Source of the DNA: Acanthaster planci
Lineage: Eukaryota > Echinodermata > Asteroidea > Valvatida > Acanthasteridae
DNA length: 62,000 bases
NCBI RefSeq assembly: GCF_001949145.1
Contig: NW_019091414.1
Location: 31,084 to 93,083 of the forward strand
Reading direction: 5' to 3'
Of the stretch, positions 38,001-49,962 are shown piece after piece. The position numbers and the translations under genes are program-made. Within the stretch, counting starts at the first letter, position 1, and every line of letters begins with the position of its first letter. The notes under the pieces are model-generated. The model ran no database searches and had not been told where the DNA came from. It saw nothing but the letters and a program-made list of their open reading frames with translations.

Positions 38001-41000
38001 CGATATTGAAACCATAAAAAATTTATTTGCTGACCGTAAACATAATACAAACCGCGAAACAAAGGGCGTTTTCATAAAAGCTCTAGTTAATAGAGCCACC
38101 TCGTAAAACTTTTGTTATTCCTGTTAAAAGGAGCAGAATTCACAGCGCCCTTGGCCAAAAGAATTAACCATGGCTTGAAATCCTGCCTCTCTTAATGGTG
38201 AAGATTTACGCCAGCTTAAATTTTGGCATCTCACGACGATGTAAATGAAGCCTGTGTAGGGTTTAATCCGAGAGGAGAGTTTTAAAGTGTTTGAAGTTTA
38301 AGACAAGCAGGCACGGCTTTTTCTTCATTATGTGTAAGAAGCTGTGGAAATTTACTTAGGAAAACCGGACGATTAGGATAAAGTTAGAAGCCATTTTTAG
38401 ATTTGTGCGTATGAACTGATTCAATTAACTATTATCATTCAATTCTTTGAATCGAGAAATAAAGCACAACTTGGAGTGTTATATTCCCATAGCAATTGTT
38501 TCGTAATCCAAGGAATCTTCCATGGTACCGGTAACGACACGTACACGTATTGTACATTTCTTCCTTTCGTTTGCTAGGGTACTGTACTTCCTGCCCTCAA
38601 GAAAAACCGGTTTTCAACATGGGCGGCCGATCCCGCCCCGGTTGCATTGTGTTGATGGGAATTCACAACCGTACAGATCACAATAACCACCCGTAACAAT
38701 TTGTTGATTTTGGGGGAACTGACCCTTCAAGAACAAGTTCCCATAGACTTGCTATCAGGCCAGCAGGACAAACTGACAATGGAATATACCGGACATATCG
38801 ACGGCTGTTGGACTCCCCTTGGTCTGGTTTTCAAGTCGCCATTAATTCACAGTGGACAATGCTTGCCTGGCACTCAATTGTTAATTGATCGACTGGTGCA
38901 TTGGTCCATGGAGGCTGTTTCTACCTCCATGAGCGGTCTTTGCTGTAGGATGATGGACATTCTTTGAGGAATGTTTAATGAAGCGGTTGCCATCCGTTTC
39001 TTACTGTCGTACACTACCTCGCCACACTCTGTAATATTCAGCAATTGGAATATAAAAGCACGAGTCTTTCCCAAAAATTGTTGCTTTTTCCAAAACAAAT
39101 GTCGATTTAAAAGGTGCTTGTTATTAACACAAATATGACAATTTTTGTCCTGTGCTGTGAAATGTTTACACCATTTGAAGAGTTTTCATGATATTTGTAT
39201 AGAGTACGTGAAAATAAATCCCAAATTTATCAAGTTTGATTTGCTTTTGAAATTCTTGCAAGCTACTTGCCTTAATGTGGGTGTTCATAAAAAACAAACT
39301 GTTTAAACTTCAATCTATCCTGGCAATTTGATGTACTGAATGTATACATGCTAAGTCGCTGTGGATATTTTTGTTTCTCTCGCCAGCGCAGTGCTTCTGT
39401 TTTTATAGAAGATGTTTTCAAAATAAACCGTTTTAAAGGGACTTGATTGGTACACTGCACTGGATGTATATTCCCATTGTGCTGGCATGTGGACAAGGTC
39501 GCTTGCCTGGCACATATATTAGACAAGTTTGCGGTGAATATTGACTTTTCACGCTTATACATGTTGTATTTACATTTCTCCAAACCTCTGCAAGAAAATT
39601 ACATCCAGCCACGCGTGTCTGGGAAACAGCTTAAACTTCCTTTCACATGCTGTTGTAGTATTTTAAACACGTATAAATTACGTATGACCACCAGGTCAGT
39701 TTACAGCAGATAGTTTTCAATCACACGAAGCTGATTTTTTTTCAAATAGGTTACTGTCACAAAAGCAATGCAATATTAAAATGGTTTATCTAAATCGTTG
39801 AAAATGGGACTATCGTACATGTAAGTGCTGTACATAATGCATACACATTCAAACAGTGTACACAACATGTACATAAATGTTCCCGCACGTTCTACTTGTC
39901 TATATACGTTAACGATTAAACTATTAACCCATCAAGTATTACTTACCAATGAACCTTAAGTTATATAGGCAATGCATACTGCCCGTGTACACGTATGTGC
40001 ACTAGTACTTAAAACTTTCTTCTGTCACTATTGATGTGTATAGTCTTTCCAACAAACATGAAAGAAATTTTTGGAGGTAAACAGCCGTCTTGCAATAGTT
40101 TGAGTAAATTGAATCATTTCATCCGGAAATTAATGCGAACTTCATAGTAAGGCAAGAAGGTACACGTAGGTACAAGTGCAGTATGAATAGAACACTGAAA
40201 TCAGAAGCACCTGTAGATAGTGGTTGCACTTGTTTGGGGAAATTACAGTTTTCCTCTAATTCCCTGAGATGAGAAAATGAGTATGGGGGGTTGCTTCTAC
40301 AGGTAATTTGCCAATCACTGGCTGGCTTGATAAATTCACTTTGCACAACACTCACATCTGTAAAAAAATTCCGGTGGTGAAGCCCAACTCAATAGATCTC
40401 AAGCCCCATCAGGCAACATTCCTTCTCGGCATATTCATGTTTCCCTGGTTTCATATGATGCTTTAAGTTAAAACACTTAATACATAATTGGTACACCTAC
40501 TACAACTACAAGAAGCTTGCAGACAGATCAATAACATCACTACAGATGCGCAACTGCGGCCACTATGAACCCAGGTGCTCAATTATTCATTGAACAGAAC
40601 AAAAGTCCGAGAAAAGGAATTTCATGAGGGTTATATCTTATCATTTCAGGGAAGCTGATAGAATTTAAAACAACATACATAAACAACTGAGAATCGATTC
40701 TGCCAAATATACTACTTTTAAAAGTTGGTATTTACCAGGAAATTAATCATGTAATAACAAACCAAGTACTGGATCAATTCAGTTCCACATTTAGTTGGAT
40801 TTTTGTTTTTGTGTTTTAAGGGTGCAGCAGTATTAATACCGATTTAATAAGATATTTGTTATTTGCCTGAAATGCTTTAGATCTAAAAAAAAAAATACTA
40901 ACAATTTCACTTGACTTATGACCCATGTAAAGCATGAGTCTGTTGGTATTTTCATGAGTACTGAAGACATTTAGGCTATAAAGCTGGCAGCATTGTATGA

Positions 41001-44000
41001 GTATTGATTTCTGCTAATAAAGCAATTACCATTTATTATGTATGTCTACTTATTGATCTCTTTGCAAATATCCTATCATTAGAGGCTAATACTGTAGGCA
41101 CTTCATGATTTTGTCACCATGCCATGCACTGGAAACAGAAATTTTAATGTTAAATATCCTGAAACTACATGTAGGTAGCTGTAAATGTGCCTAACCCGCC
41201 CATTCCCCCAAGCAATAGTAGCAAGCAAGGTCACCTGTAGAATTTCAATCTCACAAACTGTTTCACGCTACATGTAGCTTTCTTCAGGGCTTACTTCGAT
41301 GCCATTGTTTGATATAATCTGCACCTCCACTCCAGCCAATTGTTGGTGACTTGTGACAAGAATAATGCCAACAGTTCCACTTTGGTCCAGTTCCGTGCAT
41401 GAACAATACTTCTTATCTTGATGAAGGCAATCCTGGGAATGCCCTGTGGATACGTATAAATCTTTTTTGAAAAGTGAGAAATGCAGGAAAGCCAGGCATG
41501 TAACTAGCGACAGTTACAAACCAACTCTGAGATGGGGGATACTCTCCGGTTGAAATCTGAGCCCTGTAAGATTTGATCCCCGATTGCATTCAAATCTTAA
41601 TCCTCGTTTCATGGGCTTCAAATTAAGCCTGACAGACAGATATGTTTCAGGAGGTTGGGCCTAGTAAAACCTTGCAAGATCTTAATCTGTGAGTTCACAG
41701 AGGTCCCTTCCTCAAAATCGAAAAAGCCTGCCACTCAATCCCGGAGGCAACTCAACAATGCTACAAATCTAAAAGACACAATCGCCCGACCCCTTTCACC
41801 CCTTCACCCCCGGCCATTCAATACTGCATTAAGTTTCAAGTCTCCACAACCCCAACATATTACACAGGATTTTTACAATCTTGATCGCTTCCAAACATCT
41901 GATCCTGTCCTTACATTAACTAAGGATAAGTTGTTAAAACAAATACACTGTACTATCCAATAAACAGCGCTGTAAATTTTGGAGGAACTTAAAAAACTTC
42001 CATTTGTCATTGTAGCAAAACAACATAAAAGCAAAACGAGTTTATGTTTCAGAAGACAACAAAATTTTTTATATACTGTAATTTGCAGAGTATGGGGTAT
42101 TTTCTGAAGTTAATGTATGTAAGTTAATGAGAACTGAACACTAAAAAACAATTGCTAATTTGTTTTAATTTATATTTTTCCTAAGTAATGCATTTCAAAT
42201 GATTAGTTCTCCTTTTGTCTACTTGCAGATTTGGGTCCAAATGGGAGAACATTCTCAGAAACCGATGGCCTTGACAATAAGATCTCAGCATTTCTTCGAG
42301 ACAAACATTACACAGGTGCGACTATTGGTATTGCAAGAAGAGATGAAGTTCTCTACACTCAGGGTTATGGACATTTAGATGATGACATTCAAATGACACC
42401 AACAAACCTACTACCTATCTCAAGCTTGTCCAAGACCATTACAGCAGTGGCCATATTGAAACTGGTTGAAAATGGAGACTTGAAGCTAACTGATCCAGTT
42501 TTCGGTCCTGACGGCATCCTGTCATCTTTCAAACCACCCAAAAAGAAGGATATGGACCCCCGTCTTCTCAATATTATGGTTGGCCACTTACTTCACCACA
42601 CCGCTGGCTGGAGCCAGACTAGACCTCAGCTTCATGACCCCATGATGAACTCTGTCTATCTGTCCAGAGGTCACAATGTCACTGATATTGCCACTGAGAT
42701 GAATTTGGGACATGACCTTTCACCTAACGATGTCATTACCTACATGATGAGGCAACCTCTTGATCATCCTCCTGGTATGAAGTATGAGTACTCCAACTTT
42801 GGGTACAGTGTACTTGGACGAGTAATAGAGCACATTAGTGGTAAAAGGTATGTCTCATTCATCAGATCTGAGATTCTAAAACCACTAGGTATGTGGCACA
42901 CACGACTTGGCCCTCACAGTTCAGTGCAGATGAGACACAACAATCACATTCCTGTAATAAATTTCTTTGAGGGCGACATCCCGTTATCTGATATCAGGAG
43001 AGAAACCCTCCAAAAGTCATACACCCTTCTGGATTCCACTCTTGGATGGTGGTCGACTACTTATGACTTGATGCGCTTTGTTACTGGTCTTACTTCAGGT
43101 ATAGTTCTCAATGCCACAACTCTAGAACTCTTGACTAAACATCCTAGTGCACCTGTATCCGAGCATCGAGATACTTGGCATGGCCTTGGTGTCCAAGCTA
43201 ACGAGGATGGAGGTTGGTGGCAGATAGGAGATCCCCATGACAATGAGATCATCCTCTTCCACCAAAAATCTCCAACACAAGCCAAATCTAAACAGTTGAG
43301 ATTCAAAAAGCCAAGACAGAACTCTTGCAGTTGGGTGGTTATTTTGAGTGACAATAACCGTAAGAATCTCAGGCAGGTATTCGGTCAAATGATATCTACC
43401 CACACTCAGTGGCCTGTGGATAACTTACTAATTGAAGACTGTAGTGAGTACCCAGTTAGAATGGGGCATGAACACTCAACTCTCATGAATTCTCACATCA
43501 GCGAGAGCCACTTCCCAATGTTCCTCAATGCAGCATCCAGACTTTTTTACTACCCTGTATGGATTAGTGCTTACAACATCAAGCAGAAAACTTACATGGC
43601 TGCTGTGTTAAAGAGAGATACTGAAAACATATATAAAGTCACACACGGTGTAACAAAAGCTGATTTAATTAACCTGAGAATGGAAAACCTAATAGATGGC
43701 ATGTACCTCAACTTTTTAACCAGCTACATAAGCCACCAATCCAATGATGACACCCGCTACACTGCCATATTCAGTGAAACTCCTTCTCAAAGTACACAGT
43801 TTGGGATTGGTGAAACTTTCACTGAATTCCAAGCCTCCATTAATGAAGAGAAAGGGCATCACATGCCAAACACCCAAAGTGTGGTATCTATAAATGGAGT
43901 TAGATACTTCACATACTCACTGAGTGATAAGGAGGTATACCATTGGAAGAGGTATGATAATCTGACCCTAGACCAACTGGAATTGCAGATCAGGACAAAT

Positions 44001-44240
44001 GCAAAAAAGGACAAAGTTCTTTTATATCTTGACTCATATACTCATCTTGGGGAAGTTCTATTCTCTGCCATCTTTGGTCGAAGCAAGGCAGGAAAATGGC
44101 AAGTACAGACCAAGATCCAACAAAGTGTGCTATTGAGCCAGAGCTCCATCTATCAAGGTTTGCATTTTCGACCAAACATAGTAGTGGGATATGCATGTAA
44201 GGGTAAACCATGTTTTATAATAATGTGGACTAAAAAATGA
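34889..44240 (+). CDS. Secreted serine beta-lactamase-like protein, 2 exons, 715 aa
   Basis: Coding exons 34889-35024 and 42229-44240 join in phase 1 (CCG G|AT TTG, giving P-D-L). The N-terminus has a signal-peptide-like core IELVFFLVLITMMSLVG. The mature part matches the serine beta-lactamase/penicillin-binding fold: SLSK (Ser111, Lys114) as SxxK, LLHHTAGW near 167, and YSN (233-235) as YxN, followed by GYSVLGRVIE. No clear third KTG/HxG motif is seen, so activity is uncertain. From about residue 470 the chain has repeats like those of polyglycine-hydrolase/BTRD1 proteins (HGVTKADLINLRMENLIDGM, then RYTAIFSE). Animal proteins of this class have mostly unknown roles. I cannot assign a substrate. 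The upstream in-frame ATG at 34805 would place residues before the signal core, so 34889 is preferred. Confidence 0.8.
35025..42228. other. Intron of the beta-lactamase-like gene, 7.2 kb
   Basis: The region is locally richer in CpG at about 35.3-36.7 kb. No exon, RNA gene or clear transposon was recognised; open frames up to about 100 codons look like chance. Confidence 0.5.
42229..44240 (+). CDS. Beta-lactamase-like gene exon 2 (catalytic and C-terminal regions)
   Basis: The acceptor is TTTTGTCTACTTGCAG at 42228 and the stop TGA is at 44238-44240. It has 669 codons after the split Asp, in one exon without introns. This is by far the longest open frame in the window, with steady coding character throughout. 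Confidence 0.92.
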
Positions 44241-44246
44241 AATAAA
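44241..44246 (+). terminator. AATAAA poly(A) signal directly after the stop codon
   Basis: AATAAA follows TGA with no gap. A GT/T-rich stretch at about 44262-44290 could be the downstream element, giving a 3' UTR of only about 20-30 nt. Confidence 0.5.
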
Positions 44247-44249
44247 GAA

Positions 44250-47200
44250 AATACTACTCTTTAGTTTGTGATCTATTTGTGTACTTCTGGGTGCTAAATT
44301 TTAGCTATGGAAAAGTTATCTCAGTTTTTTGCATAAAAATGGGGGAACAAAAATTTGTACAACCAGTAGCTACATGTACCGGTTACAGTTGTTAGTTATA
44401 ATTTTAGTTGAGCAAAGAAGGATCAACTGTCACAGGACAGACACCATGGTGACCTGTAGTCATTTCTTAAAAATAGCCCTTTTTTCAAGTTTTTAGCTTT
44501 CCTTGCTTGGCTTGCCAATTAGAGACAAATTTTAAAATGCCAAAGTGTACAAAATCATATAAACTGCAGACCTCTGATCGGAGACTGGACACAGAAATCG
44601 TAATTATGCAAAATTATGTACATGTATGTAGATATATAGACGTATTTATAACACCTCATTCTCTTGATATGTATATTTTGCAATGGTTTTTCTTGGAAAT
44701 ATCCTTTGATACAGTTAATAATTTTTTTACTTTAATAACAGGGACATCAAGGCTACATAAGCAACATCAGAAAAAAAGTTGTCAGGCAGCTTTGAAGAAG
44801 TAAAAATAATCATATTTAACCCTAACAAGTATGTAAATAAGACTGAATGGACTTTTTAAAAGATAATGTAAAGGTACATCTCAATGAAATCTTGAAACTT
44901 ATTACTTTATGGTGAAACATGAAAATACACGTATGTTTATAACTGCAAATGCTGTTTTAGTGGGCAGTTACTTTTTTTAAGATTCCAAAAGTATATGTTA
45001 GTGTTGTGTTGGGATAAGAAGGGATGACACAAATTATACTGTCAGATTTTTATTACCTGTATAAGAGGCAGAGTCAGGTTTATTTAGCCAAACTACATCC
45101 TAGATAATATTTAATTTATCACAAAATAAAGGGCGTAGTGGCCTACATTCTTGATATTTTAGTGAAAAGCAATGCTTAGATGATCATTCTTAGCTACAAT
45201 GAAGATACATTAATATAATGTTCAATTTCTTTTCAATGTTCATATAATTATCAAGCAGAGGTGTAAACAGATTAACCAGACACCGAAGAAAAATTATAGT
45301 TTCCATGAAAGCACACAGCACAAGAAATAGATAAGTGACTACCTGTGATCTGGGTGAGATCTGAATCTTTGTCACAACAGCTGAAATCAGTGAGATCATC
45401 AACATTTTAAAGCACATCACCACAGAGACACAAAAGATGGCTTGGTATAAGTAAAGGAAATGTATTAATATGAAGTCTCTGGAAACTGAGTAGTGTTCTA
45501 AGAGGAATCAAATGATTCAATCAATATCAGGCAATGCTTTGTCCATCAGGAGCCTGTTAGCAACCACTATATCAGATAATGCTTGGTCCATCAGGAGCCT
45601 GTTAGGAACCACTGTATCAGATAATGCTTTGTCCATCAGGAGCCTGTTAGGAACCACTATATCAGATAATGCTTGGTCCATCAGGGCCTGTTAGGAACCA
45701 CTATATCAGATAATGCTTGGTCCATCAGGGCCTGTTTGGAACCACGATATCAGATAATGCTTGGTCCGTCAGGAGCCTGTTAGGAACCACTATATCAGAT
45801 AATGCCTTGTCCATCAGGAGCCTGTTAGGAACCACTATATCAGATAATGCTTGGTTCATCAGGAGCCTGTTTGGAACCACTATATCAGAAAATGCTTTGT
45901 CCATCAGGAGCCTGTTAGGAACCACTATATCAGATAATGCTTTGTCCATCAGGAGCCTGTTAGGAACCACTATATATGATAATGCTTTGTCCATCAGAAG
46001 CCTGTTAGGATACCAAATTCAGACGGTGTTTAGCTTTGAGAAGGTGTACATACATGTAGTTAATCCCCCTGTTGGTGTTGCATGAACCATACCAAGGGAT
46101 GGGTGGAATGCATACATACAGAAACTATAGCTGTATTCATCAGCTTAATTAATCTCTGCCATTCTTGGATTTATATGATGTCTTCTTTCACTCCAGAAAT
46201 ACCTCATCATTTGATCCACACTTGATGCCTGGAGATTCAGTAGATATACATGTACATCAATTGACCAGCTTGCAGATTTGAATTTTAAAGATCCAAAGAT
46301 GAGCATGGGAGTAAGTGTAGATATTTAGCATGGAGATACCATTCTTAAATCGTAATTATGGAGCTTAATGTTAGACATTGTTTGCATTTTGAAATAAATT
46401 TATGAATTCAAAAGAATGAGACATGGAAATATCTGATTGTTCACATATTTAAGGTAAAGAAAATTTAAGCAGACAGGAGGTGTAAAACACAACAAAAGTA
46501 CAACTGAATTGATTTTAGAAAAGTAGGAAATTGGTTGGTCATTCCAAAGAGCATGTAGGGATTAAATAAACAACTCCAAGTATGCATGTGCACACACATA
46601 CAGTGTACCATATCATCCATGGCATACTGTACATGTACATGTACGTCTGGAGAGAAAGCCCAGTTATAATCAGTCCCCAAAATATTAATCATAGCATTAT
46701 AAAATATCCTTGACCCAAAAAACCTTATGCATGTGTAACCCCAGTCCTAACCTAATGTGCACTGTGCCTGCTGATAAAGCAGTCAAGAACATTAGTTGAT
46801 ACACATCTGTATCCAACCTCAATAACGTCAAGTGAAGAAAGTTTCAGTGGAAGATTTAAGGTTTTATCAAGAAGCTTGCCTTTCCTGGCCAATCCTTAAA
46901 GGAAATACCTCATTTTCAGTCCAATTTCCTGACTTCCATGGACCCCTGGCTCGGCGTATTACACTACATCCCCTTACGATGTGAATCAAGAGATCTAAGT
47001 TTAGATGCAATCTTCTTTGTGTTAATATTTGTACACTTTCTTCCTCAACTGGGCTTCCTAGAATAAATGCACCACTTTCAGCCTAAGCTTTGACTACTCT
47101 ACCATTGTCTACTGTTCGTGATAAGGAGAACAAGTCTTTAAAAACAGCACACGCACCTTTAAACATCATTTGCCACTGCCTTCACAAACTGTTAATTCTT

Positions 47201-48370
47201 AAGAATAGCAACATTGGCAAGCTGTCCTGTAAATAATGACATAAGTGTAAACTAAAGCCACTACAGCCTGTAAAATTAAAACGAATAAAGTTCAAATAAT
47301 ATATTTAAAATACCATAGGGAAGTTTTAGACTAGTCGGGATCTGTTTAGTCTGGGAACCAGACAGCAATAAAAATGTAGGTCTCCAGAGCATGGCGTTGT
47401 TGAATAACATTATACAATAGCAATTTGAAATACATGCAATGCTTGCATGGCAGCACTGGTGTGCACGCATATGTTCCTCCAAACCCAGCTGCCCTGAACA
47501 ACAACACATAACTCATACAAACACCTGACAGTTGTTTCTTTCACTGTATTCATAGCGTTTACATGTACACCAGGTTTTATGATGGGTGTCGACTTGCTTG
47601 ATACAAAGTTACTGATGAAACAGCAGTTGGGATCATCGTGTTTATTGCTGTCTGGTTCAAAGACCAAATAGATTGAAACTGTTAATCGCCCATTAAGTAA
47701 TCAGGATAATCAGTGCAGGAAACAAAAGGCTGTGTTGAGAAGACAAAATAGGGACCAAAATATCACCAAAAGAAACAGTCAGGGAATTGCTGAAATGGCC
47801 CATTAATGACCAGATTAGGAAGTGAGGCCGTATGAGAAAACGGGGCTCAGAGGAAGCTTTTCCATAAAGTCCCTTTTTGGCAGGGTTGGATATGGAGGGA
47901 GTCCAGTAGACTGACCCTACATGTACAGTACATGTAGTCTGGGACTAACGAAAGTGCATACTAGTATCCACTTATTATCCACTTATAAACAGAGGGCGCT
48001 ATTTACAGTAAACACGACATGCTGTGAATGGTGCATTGAATAGGATCTGGAGCTCCATGGAGTTTAAAAAGGATTAAAGGAAAGATGAAAATTTTGAAAA
48101 AAAATTAAAAACCAATTATTTGATTTCCGAATAAAATGTCCCCCCCCCAAAAAAAAATCCTGATTAGAAACACATTTTTGTGTATGTATTACACAGATTG
48201 AGAAAATATTGTACATGACAAATATTCTCTTAAATTATAGTACATTAGACAAAATTTACCAAATCAAATGACAAGCATAAGAAATGTAACAAACTTAACC
48301 CTGTAGTTCAGCGAAATAATGTCGCTTTCACCTACTTACACGTAGAACAGTCTGTAAGCTTAAATTTGAT
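44250..48370. other. Intergenic region with a 45-bp minisatellite, no gene recognised
   Basis: Apart from the minisatellite at 45521-46010, I see scattered TACATGTA words and no coding pattern. A hydrophobic minus-strand frame at 45190-45423 is not supported by splice or family evidence. Confidence 0.45.
45521..46010. repeat. 45-bp minisatellite, 11 units
   Basis: Units contain ATCAGATAATGCTTTGTCCA then TCAGGAGCCTGTTAGGAACC. TCCATC-type anchors fall at 45542, 45587, 45632, 45677, 45721, 45765, 45810, 45855, 45900, 45945 and 45990, so nine units of 45 bp and two adjacent ones of 44 bp. Being a multiple of three, it leaves frames open on both strands. Confidence 0.92.
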
Positions 48371-48537
48371 TTAGGGTGTTCCTTACTACATGTACTATTA
48401 ACAACATTCCAATAAAGAAACAAAGTCCACTGTTACAAAATAACTGATATGTTTACTTTGAGCATCCATTCCTAATCCTAACAGATCTTGTTCTGGTAAA
48501 TTCAACAATATTTAAGTTCAAACAAAATATTTCTTAC

Positions 48538-48611
48538 CCGCGTTTGGCAAACAAGAACCATGTCAAATCAGCTGACGATCCACTGTTACTCTGGTTACCA
48601 AACCCAGCCAT
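48538..48611 (-). CDS. Candidate first coding exon of an unknown gene
   Basis: ATG in good context (CACAATGGC) opens a 24-codon frame beginning MAGFGNQSNSGSSADL and ending WFLFAKR, with donor CGG|GTAAGA. No following exon was found on the minus strand, and I do not recognise the peptide. It could be chance. Confidence 0.25.
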
Positions 48612-49067
48612 TGTGATTAAGATTCATTAAGATTAACTAAACATATTGATCCAGGTCAGGGAACCAGATCGAATTTGCTAATTCATCTTTGTGTACAGGT
48701 TACTTCCAGAACTGTAAGGTTTATACACCTTATAGTTCTAGAAGTATCAGCAGATCACCTACATATGATATGCTGCCGTTTACCGTATTTACTATATAAT
48801 TTCCCACATAAATCAAAGCCCTGGACTTTTCTCAAACCAATCTTTCTGATATGGTTAACAAAAATGGACTAGTTTGATTTGTATTGGTTGGATTTGTATT
48901 CTGTTAATGATTCAAATAGCATGGTGAAAAATTGCATGAAATAATTGGTGTTAATTTTTAACTGGTGTTTTGAATTGGTCAGTGTTAAGCGTAAACCGGA
49001 TGATAAACCATGGTTTAATGATGGAATACGCAGAGTAAGTGTGCGGCGTGATGTTGCATCACAGTAT

Positions 49068-49198
49068 AAAAATTTCTTTTGGCCGACCTTATCATTCTCT
49101 ACACCTTGTTTCATAGTGATCTGTAATTACTAATATGCATTACAGATCACTACGAAACAATGTGTAGAGAATGATAAGGTCGGCCAAAAGAAATTTTT
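49068..49198. repeat. Inverted duplication, 60-bp arms, 11-bp spacer
   Basis: Arms 49068-49127 and 49139-49198 are reverse complements with two mismatches, sharing TTTCTTTTGGCCGACCTTAT. The right arm fits the LINE protein (LRNNVCRMIRSAKRN), so the left arm is the added copy. Confidence 0.9.
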
Positions 49199-49713
49199 GC
49201 GAGAAAACAAATTGATCATTTAAAATATACTAAGCCAGGAAAGTGGCACAGACAACTTCAACATTTGGCTGGTTTAAAAAAAACACAAATTTCTCTTTCA
49301 TTTGCTGATGAAACTCGGATCTGGTTGTTGCCAATGGCTTGAACAGATATTTTGCTGCAATGTACTTTTTAAAGTCTTCCACCACTTAACATTTATCAAC
49401 TGACAGCATACTTACCGGTACATGTACTTGCGCCTTCCCGGCCACCGAAAATTTATCGATCCACTTGAATACCTCTAAGACAACTCATCTGAATGATGTT
49501 CCAATTCGTTAATTGAAAGAGTTCGCAAATGAAATTTCTGAACCATTAACATATATTTTTAACAGTTGTCTTAAATTTGGTCATTTTCCAACGGTCTGGA
49601 AAAATGCCTCCATCTGTCCTGTACTGAAGGTAACTGGTGCCAACAGTTTGGATAAATTAAGACCTGTAACTATAACACAAATAATGGCAAGAATTTTTTA
49701 GGGTTTTTTAGCA

Positions 49714-49962
49714 TGGACGTTTATAATAAAATCTGGACTCGCAATGCCCTTAAGCAGCTTATAGAGATCATTGAATCCATTCACGGCCATTTTACCAAGC
49801 CGAATACAAAGCTTTCCTGGCAATGCCCGCCTTTGTTCTTCCTGACGTCAATAGAAGGGAGTCAACCCACGCTTTTGTATTCAGCTCGGTAAAATGGCCG
49901 CTGGTTGGCTTCTTTTTCATACAAAGGCGTTGCAAGTCTAGGTTTTTTATATACGTCCGCGG
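49714..49962. mobile_element. Foldback MITE (Mutator-like?) inserted in the LINE relic
   Basis: It is 249 bp, flanked by the exact 9-bp direct repeat TTTTTAGCA (49705-49713 and 49963-49971). The ends share GGACGT-TATA-AAA and a TCT-GACT-GCAA block as inverted repeats. Further in, CGGCCATTTTACC pairs with GGTAAAATGGCCG. Removing it restores one continuous RT reading frame across the site. A 9-bp duplication suggests the Mutator/MULE group. Confidence 0.75.

Noticed and set aside
45190-45423. Hydrophobic minus-strand frame near 45.3 kb
   Set aside because: AT-rich sequence often gives hydrophobic frames. I see no splice sites, start context or family pattern.
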